Assembly (NCBI RefSeq): GCF_001700315.1
Contig: NZ_MASJ01000014.1
Location: forward strand, 47,066-111,065
DNA length: 64,000 bases
Direction of reading: 5' to 3'
Source: Caryophanon tenue
Lineage (GTDB): Bacteria > Bacillota > Bacilli > Bacillales_A > Planococcaceae
The translations under genes were made by a program, and so were the position numbers. This document shows positions 47,911-56,959 of the stretch, piece by piece; positions within the stretch are counted from its first letter, which is position 1, and each line of letters starts with the position of its first letter. The notes under the pieces were generated by a model. That model did no database searches, had not been told where the DNA came from, and was given only the letters and a program-made list of their open reading frames with translations.

Positions 47911-49278
47911 TTACGCTTTTGGTACGAAATTGTGATTAAAGCGGAATGTATTGTGTGGGTCGTACTTCGTTTTAATATCAATAAGCTTGTCTTTATTTTG
48001 GCGATAAGCACGCGCTACAACAGTGTCGTCTGCTACGATACCATTAATATATGGTGTGCCATTTGACACGGTACGTAACGCTTGTTCAAGGTCGCGTAGC
48101 CATGCTTGACAAGCTTCATCTTCACCGTTCATAGCCATTGCATCTACAAGTAATACATATTTTGCGTCACGCACAGCAAAAGCCGTTGCATCACTCGCAA
48201 CACGATTCACAGCACCACCTAATGACCATAATTGTATTAATGTGCTTGGAATAGGTGATGTAGTAGCGACTGAAATAAGTGCTTGCTGTGCTGCTGGTGT
48301 CAAGTCATCAAAATAAAGCGATGTACCATAACAATTAACACGCGGCGGAATCATCACATCTAGCTTCTGTTGTAACTGTAAAAATGGCATGACGCCTGAT
48401 TGGTCAACAATCGGTGTTGCCAACTGACGTAATGGTTGTGTCGCCGCTTCTCCTAGCTGTACATCACCGTTATACAATGCCACGACCATAATCACCTTTT
48501 TAAAGTGTAAAAAATCCGGTAAAAACGGCGCAGGTAGTAATACAGCAACGGTCATATTAACGGCGACTGTTGCATCATCTGCTTGCGCAATAAACGCTTG
48601 TGCTCGTTCAAATACAGTTGCAGCGTCCGCAAAATCATACAATACATCGACCGCAAATACATCCGTCCCAATTGGATGCGCTTGGAATGTTAGGGATGTG
48701 ACGACACCAAAATTACCACCGCCCCCTTTTAATGCCCACAGGAGGTCTGCATTTTCTTGCTCGTTCACCACTAAACATGTGCCGTCCGCTGTCACAATAC
48801 GTGCTGCTACTAAATTATCGCACGTTAAAGCGTAGCGCCCACGTAAATAACCGATGCCGCCACCTAGCGCCACACCACTCACACCTGTTGTTGAAGCCGT
48901 TCCAAGTGGGACTGCTAAACCGTGCTGTTGTGTCGCAGCGTTTAATTCGCCTGCTAATACACCTGCTCCAATCGTTACGGTTTGTTTTGCTGTATCAATA
49001 TCAATTTCTTTTAGCTGCTGCACATCAATGACGAAGCCTTCATCACACATTGCAAAGCCACCAATATGATGTCCACCGCTACGTATAGCGATTGGCCACT
49101 GCTGTTGCTTGGCCAGCTGAACAGCTGCAATGACATCTTGTTCAGTCACACAAACTGCAATCGCTGCAGGCGTTTTATCAATCGCACTATTCCAAATTTG
49201 TCGTTTTTCCTCATATTGCAGGTCATTCGGGTATACAATTGTACTGCTTGATGAATGTAATTGTGGTAGGTTGCTCAT
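47911..49278 (-). CDS. FAD-linked oxidoreductase, berberine-bridge type
   Basis: A 455-residue protein. The FAD_binding_4 domain has IAIRSGGHHIGGFA near residue 64 (the His is the usual 8-alpha-FAD link), GTASTTGVSGVALGGGIGYLRGRYALTCDN near 120-150, and KGGGGNFGVVTSLTF near 187. The C-terminal BBE tail is DPHNTFRFNHNFVP. The second covalent Cys of bicovalent enzymes is replaced by the GYLRGRYAL block, so only single attachment is expected. It is an oxidase of unknown substrate. GGATGGAG precedes the ATG. Confidence 0.9.
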   Translation of the reverse strand: MSNLPQLHSSSSTIVYPNDLQYEEKRQIWNSAIDKTPAAIAVCVTEQDVIAAVQLAKQQQWPIAIRSGGHHIGGFAMCDEGFVIDVQQLKEIDIDTAKQTVTIGAGVLAGELNAATQQHGLAVPLGTASTTGVSGVALGGGIGYLRGRYALTCDNLVAARIVTADGTCLVVNEQENADLLWALKGGGGNFGVVTSLTFQAHPIGTDVFAVDVLYDFADAATVFERAQAFIAQADDATVAVNMTVAVLLPAPFLPDFLHFKKVIMVVALYNGDVQLGEAATQPLRQLATPIVDQSGVMPFLQLQQKLDVMIPPRVNCYGTSLYFDDLTPAAQQALISVATTSPIPSTLIQLWSLGGAVNRVASDATAFAVRDAKYVLLVDAMAMNGEDEACQAWLRDLEQALRTVSNGTPYINGIVADDTVVARAYRQNKDKLIDIKTKYDPHNTFRFNHNFVPKA

Positions 49279-49368
49279 CGATTCACTCCATCCGTGTAAA
49301 ATATTTTAACAACATTATAATAGCACAAAAAATGTTATTTAAAGTATTTATTTACCATAAATTATAGA

Positions 49369-49411
49369 ACATTAGCGAAAAACCACTTCATAACAGCGCT
49401 AATGTTTTTTT
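49369..49411 (+). terminator. Orphan plus-strand terminator in a divergent promoter region
   Basis: ACATTAGCG pairs with CGCTAATGT and ends in seven T. It is not downstream of any plus-strand gene: the nearest, the EcsB-like gene, has its own terminator 1.5 kb away. A short RNA or an insulator before the GIY-YIG gene would explain it. Confidence 0.65.
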
Positions 49412-49498
49412 ACGACGAGCTACACATATGTCTGACTTCTCTTTTTCCAAAAGCTATGATATGATGGACTTTGATTCTAAATGAGGACGTGAAATATT

Positions 49499-49870
49499 TT
49501 GATTAAAATTGATTTCCCAAAACCAGACGTAGTTATTCGTCAACGTGAACAAGTAGTAAAGCCAGGTGAAATTGAAATCCCACCATACTTCGGATTTATC
49601 GACTTCCACAAAATCACACGCGAAAAAGGCGGTCTTTTCTTCTTCTACAACGAAGATAACCAATTATTATTCGTTGGTAAAGCACGTAAAGTTCGTCAAC
49701 GTATTAAAAAATTCTTTGATGGTAACATCGCACCAGTAAACAATCATAAACACGAAATTCACAAAATTGAAGTGTATGAAATCGAAGACCCAATGGAACG
49801 TGAAATTTACGAAACTTACGCAATTAACACATTCCGCGCGAAATACAACACAGAAAAAGTATTTTACTAA
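49499..49870 (+). CDS. GIY-YIG-superfamily small protein
   Basis: A 123-residue protein. GGLFFFYNEDNQLLFVGKARKVRQRIKKFF resembles the GIY-YIG nuclease core (G-L-F for GIY, FVGKARKVRQR for YVGKSxNLRxR), and PMEREIYETYAINTFRAKYN holds the metal-binding Glu. Similar Bacillus proteins are annotated as nucleotide excision repair endonucleases; YIG is degenerate here. It has TTG at 49499 with GAGG 12 nt upstream, a long spacing. It is monocistronic, followed by a perfect hairpin terminator. Confidence 0.75.
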   Translation: MIKIDFPKPDVVIRQREQVVKPGEIEIPPYFGFIDFHKITREKGGLFFFYNEDNQLLFVGKARKVRQRIKKFFDGNIAPVNNHKHEIHKIEVYEIEDPMEREIYETYAINTFRAKYNTEKVFY

Positions 49871-49871
49871 T

Positions 49872-49911
49872 AAAAAATCGGTCCCGGAAAAATTCCGGGA
49901 CCGATTTTTTT
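49872..49911. terminator. Perfect hairpin terminator
   Basis: AAAAAATCGGTCCCGGAA pairs with TTCCGGGACCGATTTTTT around a 4-nt loop. It serves both converging genes. Confidence 0.9.
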
Positions 49912-51586
49912 AACGGATAACTAACGGCACTTTATACGCTGTACCGCTATTTGGCGTAATACGTAAATAGTATGTTTTATCGTCTTCAAGTATCACGTTC
50001 GGTATTACGGTCACCTCACGCCCTTCATAAGTCACCGTTGCTTGCTGAATCGTGCCATGTTCATCGACAATTTGCATCTCCACATACGGGCGTAACGCAG
50101 CTGGAATATGCTTTTTCACCCTCACTTTTATTTCTTGGTTTTGCTGTATATATGTACTGCCCTGCCAAACAATTCGCTGCTTTTTGGCACGGGCAAGCAC
50201 TTTGGCGCTCCGCTTTAACTCTTTAAAACGAAACTGCTCCGTTGTTAAAATTTTTGCTTGTACTGGAAGCTCATTAAATGTTTGCTCCGCTGCTGTAACT
50301 GAGTCACTGGTGAGATGGTCACCTGCCAATGCGCGGATTTTCTCATCCCAATAAAACGCCAATCGTTTATAAGATGGTGCGAACTCATCGACGACTTGAA
50401 TCGTTGACTTCACTTGTTGCTCTTCACGCTCATACACAAGCACACCGTTTTCTGCGTGGAAAGCTGTGACATTTGGCGCTAAATATTCGATGTTATTTGT
50501 TAGGATATTCCAACGTTTTAATGAGCTTGTGTCGATGTCAATATAATATAAATACACATCATTGACCCATAAGTTCGTCCCCGAAATATAAACGGGCATC
50601 TCTATTTTTTCCATTGTTGCCTTTGAAAAACGCTCAATGACACCTATTTTAGATTCAGCATAAATGTATCGCTCATCATGTGTCATCGTGTAATGACTTG
50701 TTAATACCTCATATTTCTTTTCAGTTGCTTGCGGCAAGTTTGTATCTTCACGTTCATGGTCATACGCAATGAGTGAATCTGACATCATATAATTATACGA
50801 TGCTGCGCCTTTCACTGGATAGTACGGGTCAGACCATGTTGTATCTACATTTAGCCATTCCCCATCCACTTCAACTAAGTTCCATGCATGTTGCTCGACG
50901 GTGCCATCTTCATGCGTAATATAGCCGAGCACGTATTTTACATTCATGCCTAAACGCTCTAATAGTTCACCGGTCATGAGTGCATACGCTTGGCACACAC
51001 CAAAGCCGTCTTTAAAAAACGCTACATGTGAATGTGGTGTTACCGTCGTATCATATGAATAACCATAATGACGCTGTACAAAATCTGTCACGTATAGCAC
51101 CTTATCTAAATCCGTCGCGGCGACTTCACGAATTTGTGACGCAATGTTGTCTTCAAATGCCCATAATGCTTGAATGTCCTCATACGGTACATCGACATTC
51201 AGCTCAAATACATTCAAATACGTAATATTTTCACCATCTTCATGTTGGTCTACAAAATATGTCGTATATTCTGCTGGATATCCTGCAATCAATTCACCAC
51301 TCGTTTGATACGCCATATAAAAATCATCTATCCACGTATAAAAAGCGTCGTTAATTTGCTGTTGTGATAAAGTCGCTGCATTATCAACATGCAATGTAAT
51401 CGCATAATTTGTTTCAAAAATCCCTTTTTCATAATTTGTAACAATTAAATTTGTCAATTCGCCGTATCCTGTTACTTCTTTGTACGACGTGCCCTCACTA
51501 TCTTGTAACGTGTCAGCCATAATGACATTTGGTGTAGCAATACACCAAATAACGATGAATATCCACAACGCAATGTGTCTTTTCAC
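49910..51586 (-). CDS. Secreted transglutaminase-like protein
   Basis: A 558-residue protein. Signal peptide at 1-24 (MKRHIALWIFIVIWC...). The transglutaminase-like core at about 165-245 has the Cys in GFGVCQAYALMTGELL, His in EQHAWNLVEVDGEWLNVDTTWSDP and its Asp. The middle third (about 290-380) holds beta-rich DUF5050-like repeats (VYLYYIDIDTSSLKRWN). The C-terminal part is a beta domain ending in AYKVPLVIR. It has a GTG start at 51586 with GGATGTGATC close to the full anti-SD match. It may process wall or surface peptides; substrate unknown. Confidence 0.85.
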   Translation of the reverse strand: MKRHIALWIFIVIWCIATPNVIMADTLQDSEGTSYKEVTGYGELTNLIVTNYEKGIFETNYAITLHVDNAATLSQQQINDAFYTWIDDFYMAYQTSGELIAGYPAEYTTYFVDQHEDGENITYLNVFELNVDVPYEDIQALWAFEDNIASQIREVAATDLDKVLYVTDFVQRHYGYSYDTTVTPHSHVAFFKDGFGVCQAYALMTGELLERLGMNVKYVLGYITHEDGTVEQHAWNLVEVDGEWLNVDTTWSDPYYPVKGAASYNYMMSDSLIAYDHEREDTNLPQATEKKYEVLTSHYTMTHDERYIYAESKIGVIERFSKATMEKIEMPVYISGTNLWVNDVYLYYIDIDTSSLKRWNILTNNIEYLAPNVTAFHAENGVLVYEREEQQVKSTIQVVDEFAPSYKRLAFYWDEKIRALAGDHLTSDSVTAAEQTFNELPVQAKILTTEQFRFKELKRSAKVLARAKKQRIVWQGSTYIQQNQEIKVRVKKHIPAALRPYVEMQIVDEHGTIQQATVTYEGREVTVIPNVILEDDKTYYLRITPNSGTAYKVPLVIR

Positions 51587-51735
51587 GTTCGATCACATCC
51601 TTCAATCAATTATCTTTCCCTTATTATAGGAAATTTTACATACTTTTAAAAGTATTGACCCTTATCTATTTCTCTCCTTAGCATGTTCGCTCTTTTATAG
51701 GACGCACCTGTGTCCAAAAAGTTTAACTTTTCATC

Positions 51736-51783
51736 AAAAAAAACACGTACTATTTGCCACTAATGCAAAATAGTACGTGTTTG
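51736..51783 (-). terminator. Terminator of panF
   Basis: On the minus strand AAACACGTACTATTT pairs with AAATAGTACGTGTTT, followed by TTTTTT. Confidence 0.85.
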
Positions 51784-51784
51784 T

Positions 51785-53227
51785 TTAAAATACTTGTTGA
51801 TGCTTTGTATATTTCTGTGTTGCTAAACTAACAACGATAAAAATAAGTAGTGAGGCAACGACTGGAATCGTTACAGTATGCATCCCGAAAACATGCTGGT
51901 GGAAGCGGTCAATATAGATATATAACACTAATCCTGTTGCCATCGATGCAAACGCACCGTATTTATTTGCTTTCTTCCAGTACAATCCTAGTACAACTGA
52001 CCATAAAAAGGCAGATTCCAAGCCACCAAACGCAAATAAATTCACCCAAATTAAAAACTCTGGCGGATTTAATGCAAATAACACAACCGCAATCCCAACA
52101 ACCGTTGTGACAATAAAGCTCATTCGCTTAATTTCCGCATCAGGTGCGTTCGGCTTAATAAAGTTTAAATATACATCTTTTACAACTGTAGAACTTACTA
52201 AAATTAACAATGCATTAACCGTTGACATAATCGCCGCCATTGGAGCAGCTAGTACAATGCCTGCTACGATTGGTGGTAAAATTTCTAACGTTAATGTTGG
52301 CATAACTTTATCGCCAATTTCAATACCTGGCATCACAGCACGTCCGAATACGCCAATTAAATGCATACCAAACATGACAGTTGCGATACCAATTGTTCCA
52401 ATTAAAATGGCACGGTGCATACCTTTAGCGTCTTTATAGCTCATCGCACGTACCGCAATTTGTGGTAAACCGATAACCCCGATACCAATTAAAATCCAAA
52501 ACGTCGATACATATAGTGGCGTTAAATTACCGTCAACACCATACGGAGAAATAAAATTCGGGTCTTCTGCTACTAAATCTGCAAAAATTGCTGACACACC
52601 GCCACCTTCAATAACAACGGCTACAAGTAACACAATTGTGCCAATGACCATGACCGTGCCCTGTAGCGCATCTGTAAGTGCAACTGCCGCGAACCCGCCG
52701 ATGATTACATATACTAATACAGCCACCGCAAAAATAATTAATGCACCGCGATAATTTAAGCCTGTTAATGACTCGATTAAACGCGCACCACCAACCCACT
52801 GTGCGGTCATCGCTGCAAATAAGAAAATAATAATAGCAACTGCTGATAATAAGACGATTGCATTAGATTGATAGCGTGCTTTTAAAAAGTCGATAAGCGT
52901 AATCGCTTCATACTTACGCGAAATAATCGCAAACTTTTTCCCTAAAATCATCAACACAAAATAGCCGGCCGGTAATTGTGCCATTGCAAGCAATACCCAA
53001 CCTAAACCTGTATTATAGGCAACCCCAGGACCTCCAATAAAACTAGAGGCACTTCCATACGTCGCCATCATTGTCATCGCGAGCAAAAATCCGCCCATTT
53101 CGCGTCCACCTAAAAAGTAATCCGATAAAAACGAATCTGATTGGCGAACACGCATATTTGTCCAAATGCCGATACCGAAAATAATGACTAAAAATAATAA
53201 TAACGGTAAAATTACTTGCCAGTGCAT
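51785..53227 (-). CDS. panF: Sodium/pantothenate symporter PanF
   Basis: A 480-residue solute:sodium symporter with about 13 helices. Motifs: SDYFLGGREMGGFLLAMTMMATYGSASSFIGGPGVAY near residue 35, TAQWVGGARLIESLTG, GLPQIAVRAMSYKDAKGM, and the sodium-binding AAPMAAIMSTVNALL near 315. It takes up pantothenate, the CoA precursor. The ATG overlaps the end of the YhdT-like gene by 16 nt with GGAGG inside that gene. Confidence 0.93.
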   Translation of the reverse strand: MHWQVILPLLLFLVIIFGIGIWTNMRVRQSDSFLSDYFLGGREMGGFLLAMTMMATYGSASSFIGGPGVAYNTGLGWVLLAMAQLPAGYFVLMILGKKFAIISRKYEAITLIDFLKARYQSNAIVLLSAVAIIIFLFAAMTAQWVGGARLIESLTGLNYRGALIIFAVAVLVYVIIGGFAAVALTDALQGTVMVIGTIVLLVAVVIEGGGVSAIFADLVAEDPNFISPYGVDGNLTPLYVSTFWILIGIGVIGLPQIAVRAMSYKDAKGMHRAILIGTIGIATVMFGMHLIGVFGRAVMPGIEIGDKVMPTLTLEILPPIVAGIVLAAPMAAIMSTVNALLILVSSTVVKDVYLNFIKPNAPDAEIKRMSFIVTTVVGIAVVLFALNPPEFLIWVNLFAFGGLESAFLWSVVLGLYWKKANKYGAFASMATGLVLYIYIDRFHQHVFGMHTVTIPVVASLLIFIVVSLATQKYTKHQQVF

Positions 53228-53484
53228 TCGTCGTCATCCTCCACTTCTAATGAAACTTCGGTGAAGAAAAATTTCATGACCATCCAAATGAGTGCGACCA
53301 TAAAAATTGTGCCTGCAATACAACTATAAAAGAACCATGCTGGAAAACCGAACACATATGTATAGTCTGTCGGGTCACCCTGCCCTAATCCATACGCGAA
53401 ACCATACCACATTGCAAAGTTAATAACGACTAAAACGATACCGATTAACGCTTCTCTGTGGGCGATTTTAAACCGTGGATCCAT
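53212..53484 (-). CDS. YhdT/DUF997 small membrane partner of PanF
   Basis: A 90-residue two-helix membrane protein: DPRFKIAHREALIGIVLVVINFAMWYGFAYGLG and FFYSCIAGTIFMVALIWMVM, ending in an acidic tail EVEDDDECTGK. The DUF997/YhdT family regularly precedes panF as a pair and probably is an accessory of the transporter. AAGGTG precedes the ATG. Confidence 0.88.
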   Translation of the reverse strand: MDPRFKIAHREALIGIVLVVINFAMWYGFAYGLGQGDPTDYTYVFGFPAWFFYSCIAGTIFMVALIWMVMKFFFTEVSLEVEDDDECTGK

Positions 53485-53679
53485 GATGTCACACCTTTCT
53501 GTTTCAAATTGTTTTCTTCATAGAAAGTAAATCTCCCTATTTCCAAATACTTATTGTACTTGATATTACCACTTTTGAAAATGCTTGAAAAATAAGTACA
53601 TAATTATCAGAATATTAGATTTACATAAACCTGTCTAAAGTCGTATAATGAGGAAAATGATAGAAAGGGGAAATTGAAT

Positions 53680-54306
53680 ATGTGGCAACAATTACAATAT
53701 ATCCAATCTGTGAAGACAAGTATTTTTTTGACACCAGATATGTTATATGAGCAATTTACCGCTGCTTGCCATTCGATGCCCCATTACTTTTATTTACTGA
53801 GTGCTAAACAAAAAGAAGAAATTCATTTATTAAATGCGATTCGTGATATGTATATTGCGTTACAAAAAAACGAAGAAGCTGTTCTTGATCCAGATTTAAG
53901 CATGATTTATGTAATCCGTACAGCTTTTGTCACGGAAACGATTCATGTATCTCGTTTTAAAACATTACGCACACTTTGTCAACGACATGAGGAACTTACG
54001 CTGTTAATCGCCATTTTATTAACGTTAAAGATTTCCTTTTTATTGACAACGCTTTATGGGCGTGAACCGAACAGTAGACTCAATGAAAGTAAACGCTTTC
54101 TTGATCCATATAACACAACAGATATTTTATTTATTTATGACCAAGCGTATTTAAAACGACATGGCTACCCGAAGGAGCTTGCTAAATCACAGGCTGTCGT
54201 TGCTCAAGCGGTACGTAAAGCACTGTTCAGTCAACAAGACACGATTCAAAGCATCATGCAAAATATTACATCGCTTGCGCAAAACCATATTACTTTAGCA
54301 AAGTAG
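53680..54306 (+). CDS. Hypothetical helical protein, first of a pair
   Basis: A 208-residue protein, MWQQLQYIQSVKTSIFL..., with no recognised domain and one hydrophobic stretch (ELTLLIAILLTLKISFLLTTL, about residues 105-125). It ends 8 nt before the next gene, so they form an operon. ATG at 53680 follows AAAGGGG; the longer start at 53674 (TTG) is rejected. An input or partner of the TPR protein is possible, but unsupported. Confidence 0.6.
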   Translation: MWQQLQYIQSVKTSIFLTPDMLYEQFTAACHSMPHYFYLLSAKQKEEIHLLNAIRDMYIALQKNEEAVLDPDLSMIYVIRTAFVTETIHVSRFKTLRTLCQRHEELTLLIAILLTLKISFLLTTLYGREPNSRLNESKRFLDPYNTTDILFIYDQAYLKRHGYPKELAKSQAVVAQAVRKALFSQQDTIQSIMQNITSLAQNHITLAK

Positions 54307-54314
54307 GTGAATGT

Positions 54315-55652
54315 ATGCTGACATTCAAACAAAGTCCGAATTATCCGCAGTCATTAATACTACAAAATGAAGGTAAGTATGTAGAAGTCATGCATAACGC
54401 ACAACAAAAGCTATTAAAAGCGAAGGCAAACATGCATATACGTGATTTACTCGATGCATACGTAGATTTATATGACTGTTATTTTACTGATTTATTAATC
54501 CAACCAGCGATTGAAATGTATGAAGCACATGCCGCATTATTAACTGCCAATTCTGATGCGCTTGATTATTTACAGCATTATCGGATGTCATATATCTACT
54601 ATGATTCTGAGCAACAATATGATGAAGGAATTGAAGCAATGCAGAAGGCGATTTCGCTCGCCTTTGCATCTGGTCAGTATCATTTCACGGCGCTTTGTTA
54701 CTGCTATACTGCTGCGCTCTATAGTCGTAAAAAGGCGTATGAACAAGCGATTCAACATGTTGAACTCGGCTTAACATTTATGTATTCGACTACAAAACCT
54801 TTACTCATACACCGCTTCCAATGTGAATTAATTGCACTGCAAATTTACATTTCAAGCGGTCGATTTGGCGAGGCCGCACAATTAATTGCACGATTTGACC
54901 AAATGGATAACTTACCAAAACATCATATGCTTTATATGCAATATTTATTTTTCCGGCTGCGCTATTATTATGAGCTGAACGACCCATTTGTAAAATCGTA
55001 TCGTAAACATTTATTTGAAACGATTGAAACAGGACATGATTACACACAAGCCCTACAACTTATTCCGATGATTATGCAGAGTATCCAATCGAATAAAGCA
55101 GAGGTACACATTTGGCGGGAGTTTGAAAACTACCTTCGTGTTGTTGTGATACAGCAAGCTCCTCCTGTCCTAGCAACGTTTCAAAAAAAACATCAGCAAC
55201 TATTACATGATGTACCACAAAAATTGCTCGATAAAACATCCTTTTTTGCACAGGCCAATACATTGTATGAACAAGAAAGTAAACCATTAACACTTTTGCT
55301 TGTGCATGTAACAGTACCTGAGAAAGCAAAACAAACGGCGAGCACATACGTACAATTTTATATTGTCCAACAAGCGATTGATATTTTGCTTACAACTTTT
55401 CCAAAGCAACCTTTACACTATGGACAAATCACCTATAATAAATTTGCGATTTTGTTCGATACCGATGAAACAGAACCTATCGTTAAGCCGGTACGTCAAT
55501 TAAATAGCACGATTAATATTCCCGCATATAACGAACAGTATGATGTGCCATTCCACACAACATTTGTGTCAACATTAATGTCACGCACCTCGACATTTTT
55601 AGAACTGTATCATATTGCAGAAGCACGGCTCTATTATTCGCTATTCCAATAA
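54315..55652 (+). CDS. TPR protein with fully degenerate GGDEF-like domain
   Basis: A 445-residue protein. Residues 10-300 are TPR-like helical repeats (QYDEGIEAMQKAISLAFASG, AYEQAIQHVELGLTF, RFGEAAQLIARF). The last ~130 residues align by eye with the GGDEF domain of the protein at 12970: KPLTLLLVHV for TVAVLDIDRF, HYGQITYNKFAILF for CIRFGGDEFIIVM (TYNKF at 373-377 replaces GGDEF), and HIAEARLYYS for QADAHLYAAK. No catalytic residues remain. It may be an adaptor. AGTAGGTG precedes the ATG; it follows the hypothetical gene by 8 nt. Confidence 0.65.
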   Translation: MLTFKQSPNYPQSLILQNEGKYVEVMHNAQQKLLKAKANMHIRDLLDAYVDLYDCYFTDLLIQPAIEMYEAHAALLTANSDALDYLQHYRMSYIYYDSEQQYDEGIEAMQKAISLAFASGQYHFTALCYCYTAALYSRKKAYEQAIQHVELGLTFMYSTTKPLLIHRFQCELIALQIYISSGRFGEAAQLIARFDQMDNLPKHHMLYMQYLFFRLRYYYELNDPFVKSYRKHLFETIETGHDYTQALQLIPMIMQSIQSNKAEVHIWREFENYLRVVVIQQAPPVLATFQKKHQQLLHDVPQKLLDKTSFFAQANTLYEQESKPLTLLLVHVTVPEKAKQTASTYVQFYIVQQAIDILLTTFPKQPLHYGQITYNKFAILFDTDETEPIVKPVRQLNSTINIPAYNEQYDVPFHTTFVSTLMSRTSTFLELYHIAEARLYYSLFQ

Positions 55653-55660
55653 ATAAACAG

Positions 55661-55820
55661 ACTTGGACAAAATAAAGTGTTAGGAGAAATGACGAAATTT
55701 CTCCTAACACTTTTCTGCTTTTGTCGCCGTACACTTTCGAGCAGGCTTTTCTGCGGTACGGAGGCAAACACGATGTTTGTCACATCTTCCTTGCCACATG
55801 ACATGGCTTTTTCTGTCCAA
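55661..55820 (+). repeat. Intergenic palindromic element, family B copy 2
   Basis: The left end is AGACTTGGACAAAATAAAG. The 15-bp hairpin AGTGTTAGGAGAAAT / ATTTCTCCTAACACT is followed by TTTCTGCTTTTG and the block TTTCGAGCAGGCTTTTCTGC also found at 17030. The right end TTTTTCTGTCCAAAA is the inverse of the left. It separates the TPR gene from the convergent cobalamin operon. Confidence 0.75.
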
Positions 55821-55834
55821 AATCGATTTTCTAT

Positions 55835-56473
55835 TTAAAACAAATAAAGCGGTACATGTAATGCCAGTGGCTCCGTTGTATACGCAAGTACGACTGTTGA
55901 CGGACCACATGTGACATCCATTGGCAACGGCGCATTTGGCACTTCACCGAAAAAGCGCTGGCACTCTACCGCAATTCCTTTTGAACCTGTAGGCCAAATA
56001 TGCGTAATTACACCACTTTGCCATAGCGCGTATAACTCCGCAAGCGGCGCAATTTCGTGTGGGTGTTGCAACACACTTTGTCCTACATGAGGCATGCCGA
56101 TAATATAGCGATACGTGCCTTTTGTTCGCGCTGGCTGTTGTGTGCCAATCGCCGTTACGGTCAATGCAGATTGCTGCGTCGGCATATTCGTTTCGGTACT
56201 GACCGCTAACGGTGGCAATAGCTCTCCGATATCGTCAAATACACGCTGAATGCCGGCTAAATAGCCATCATATGCATCCGCACCAGCCCCGTTTCCCATT
56301 GTAATGTACTCAATTTGTCCATTTGCACATAATTGCTCTAGTACAATCACGCGCATCGTGAACGCGCTCACAATATCATATGGTGCTTGTACAGCGTCTA
56401 GCGGTTTTTCCCCAATCGCAACCGAATTATCTACAGTAATGACTAATCCACCACTAACGATGGCGTTTCTCAT
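55835..56473 (-). CDS. cblS: Alpha-ribazole kinase CblS
   Basis: A 212-residue protein with the PurM/AIR-synthase-like fold: VITVDNSVAIGEKPLDAVQAPYDIVSAFTMRV near residue 12, ITMGNGAGADAYDGYLAGIQ, and TNMPTQQSALTVTAIG near 123. This matches the CblS group of Listeria and Geobacillus, which phosphorylates salvaged alpha-ribazole for the lower ligand of B12. The ATG overlaps the stop of cblT (ATGA). It is the last gene of the operon. Confidence 0.75.
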   Translation of the reverse strand: MRNAIVSGGLVITVDNSVAIGEKPLDAVQAPYDIVSAFTMRVIVLEQLCANGQIEYITMGNGAGADAYDGYLAGIQRVFDDIGELLPPLAVSTETNMPTQQSALTVTAIGTQQPARTKGTYRYIIGMPHVGQSVLQHPHEIAPLAELYALWQSGVITHIWPTGSKGIAVECQRFFGEVPNAPLPMDVTCGPSTVVLAYTTEPLALHVPLYLF

Positions 56474-56955
56474 AGACGCACCTCATTACGCGTGAACACT
56501 TTTTGTAAAATAGGCAGTAACACCGCAACAAATACTAAGTTAATCGCAGTCGCTAACAATAATCCTGGTACACTCGCAAAGAAAAATGCCGGTGAAATAA
56601 TAAAGTAAAATGGTAACGGCGATAAAATACCGTTGGCAATTAATGCCCATACCCATTTTAAAATATGCTTGCCTTTTTTATGTAAACTAGCAAATACCCA
56701 CACAACGACAAACATTTCAATAGCAATTAGTGCATGTAAAGGTCCTAGTGGCATACCTGATGTTAATGCGGTTAATACATGTCCCATTCCGCCTGCAATG
56801 CCGGCAAAAGCGGCTGGTAAAAAGGCGGCACTAATAAAAGCTGGTGCGGCATCAAGTGCAGCTGTTGCACTAAATACTGGAATTTTAATCATTGCACCAA
56901 TTGCACAAAGTGCCATAACCATAGCAGTTAATGTTAATAATTTTGTTTGCTTCAT
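56470..56955 (-). CDS. cblT: ECF-type alpha-ribazole transporter CblT
   Basis: A 161-residue membrane protein with six hydrophobic stretches (LTAMVMALCAIGAMIK, PAFISAAFLPAAFAGIAGG, GPLHALIAIEMFVVVWVF, ILSPLPFYFIISPAF, LLLATAINLVFVAVLLP). This is the shape of an ECF S component. CblT is the alpha-ribazole S component, next to cblS in Listeria. ECF energising subunits are not here and would be shared. AAAGGAG lies before the ATG. Confidence 0.78.
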   Translation of the reverse strand: MKQTKLLTLTAMVMALCAIGAMIKIPVFSATAALDAAPAFISAAFLPAAFAGIAGGMGHVLTALTSGMPLGPLHALIAIEMFVVVWVFASLHKKGKHILKWVWALIANGILSPLPFYFIISPAFFFASVPGLLLATAINLVFVAVLLPILQKVFTRNEVRL

Positions 56956-56959
56956 TAAT

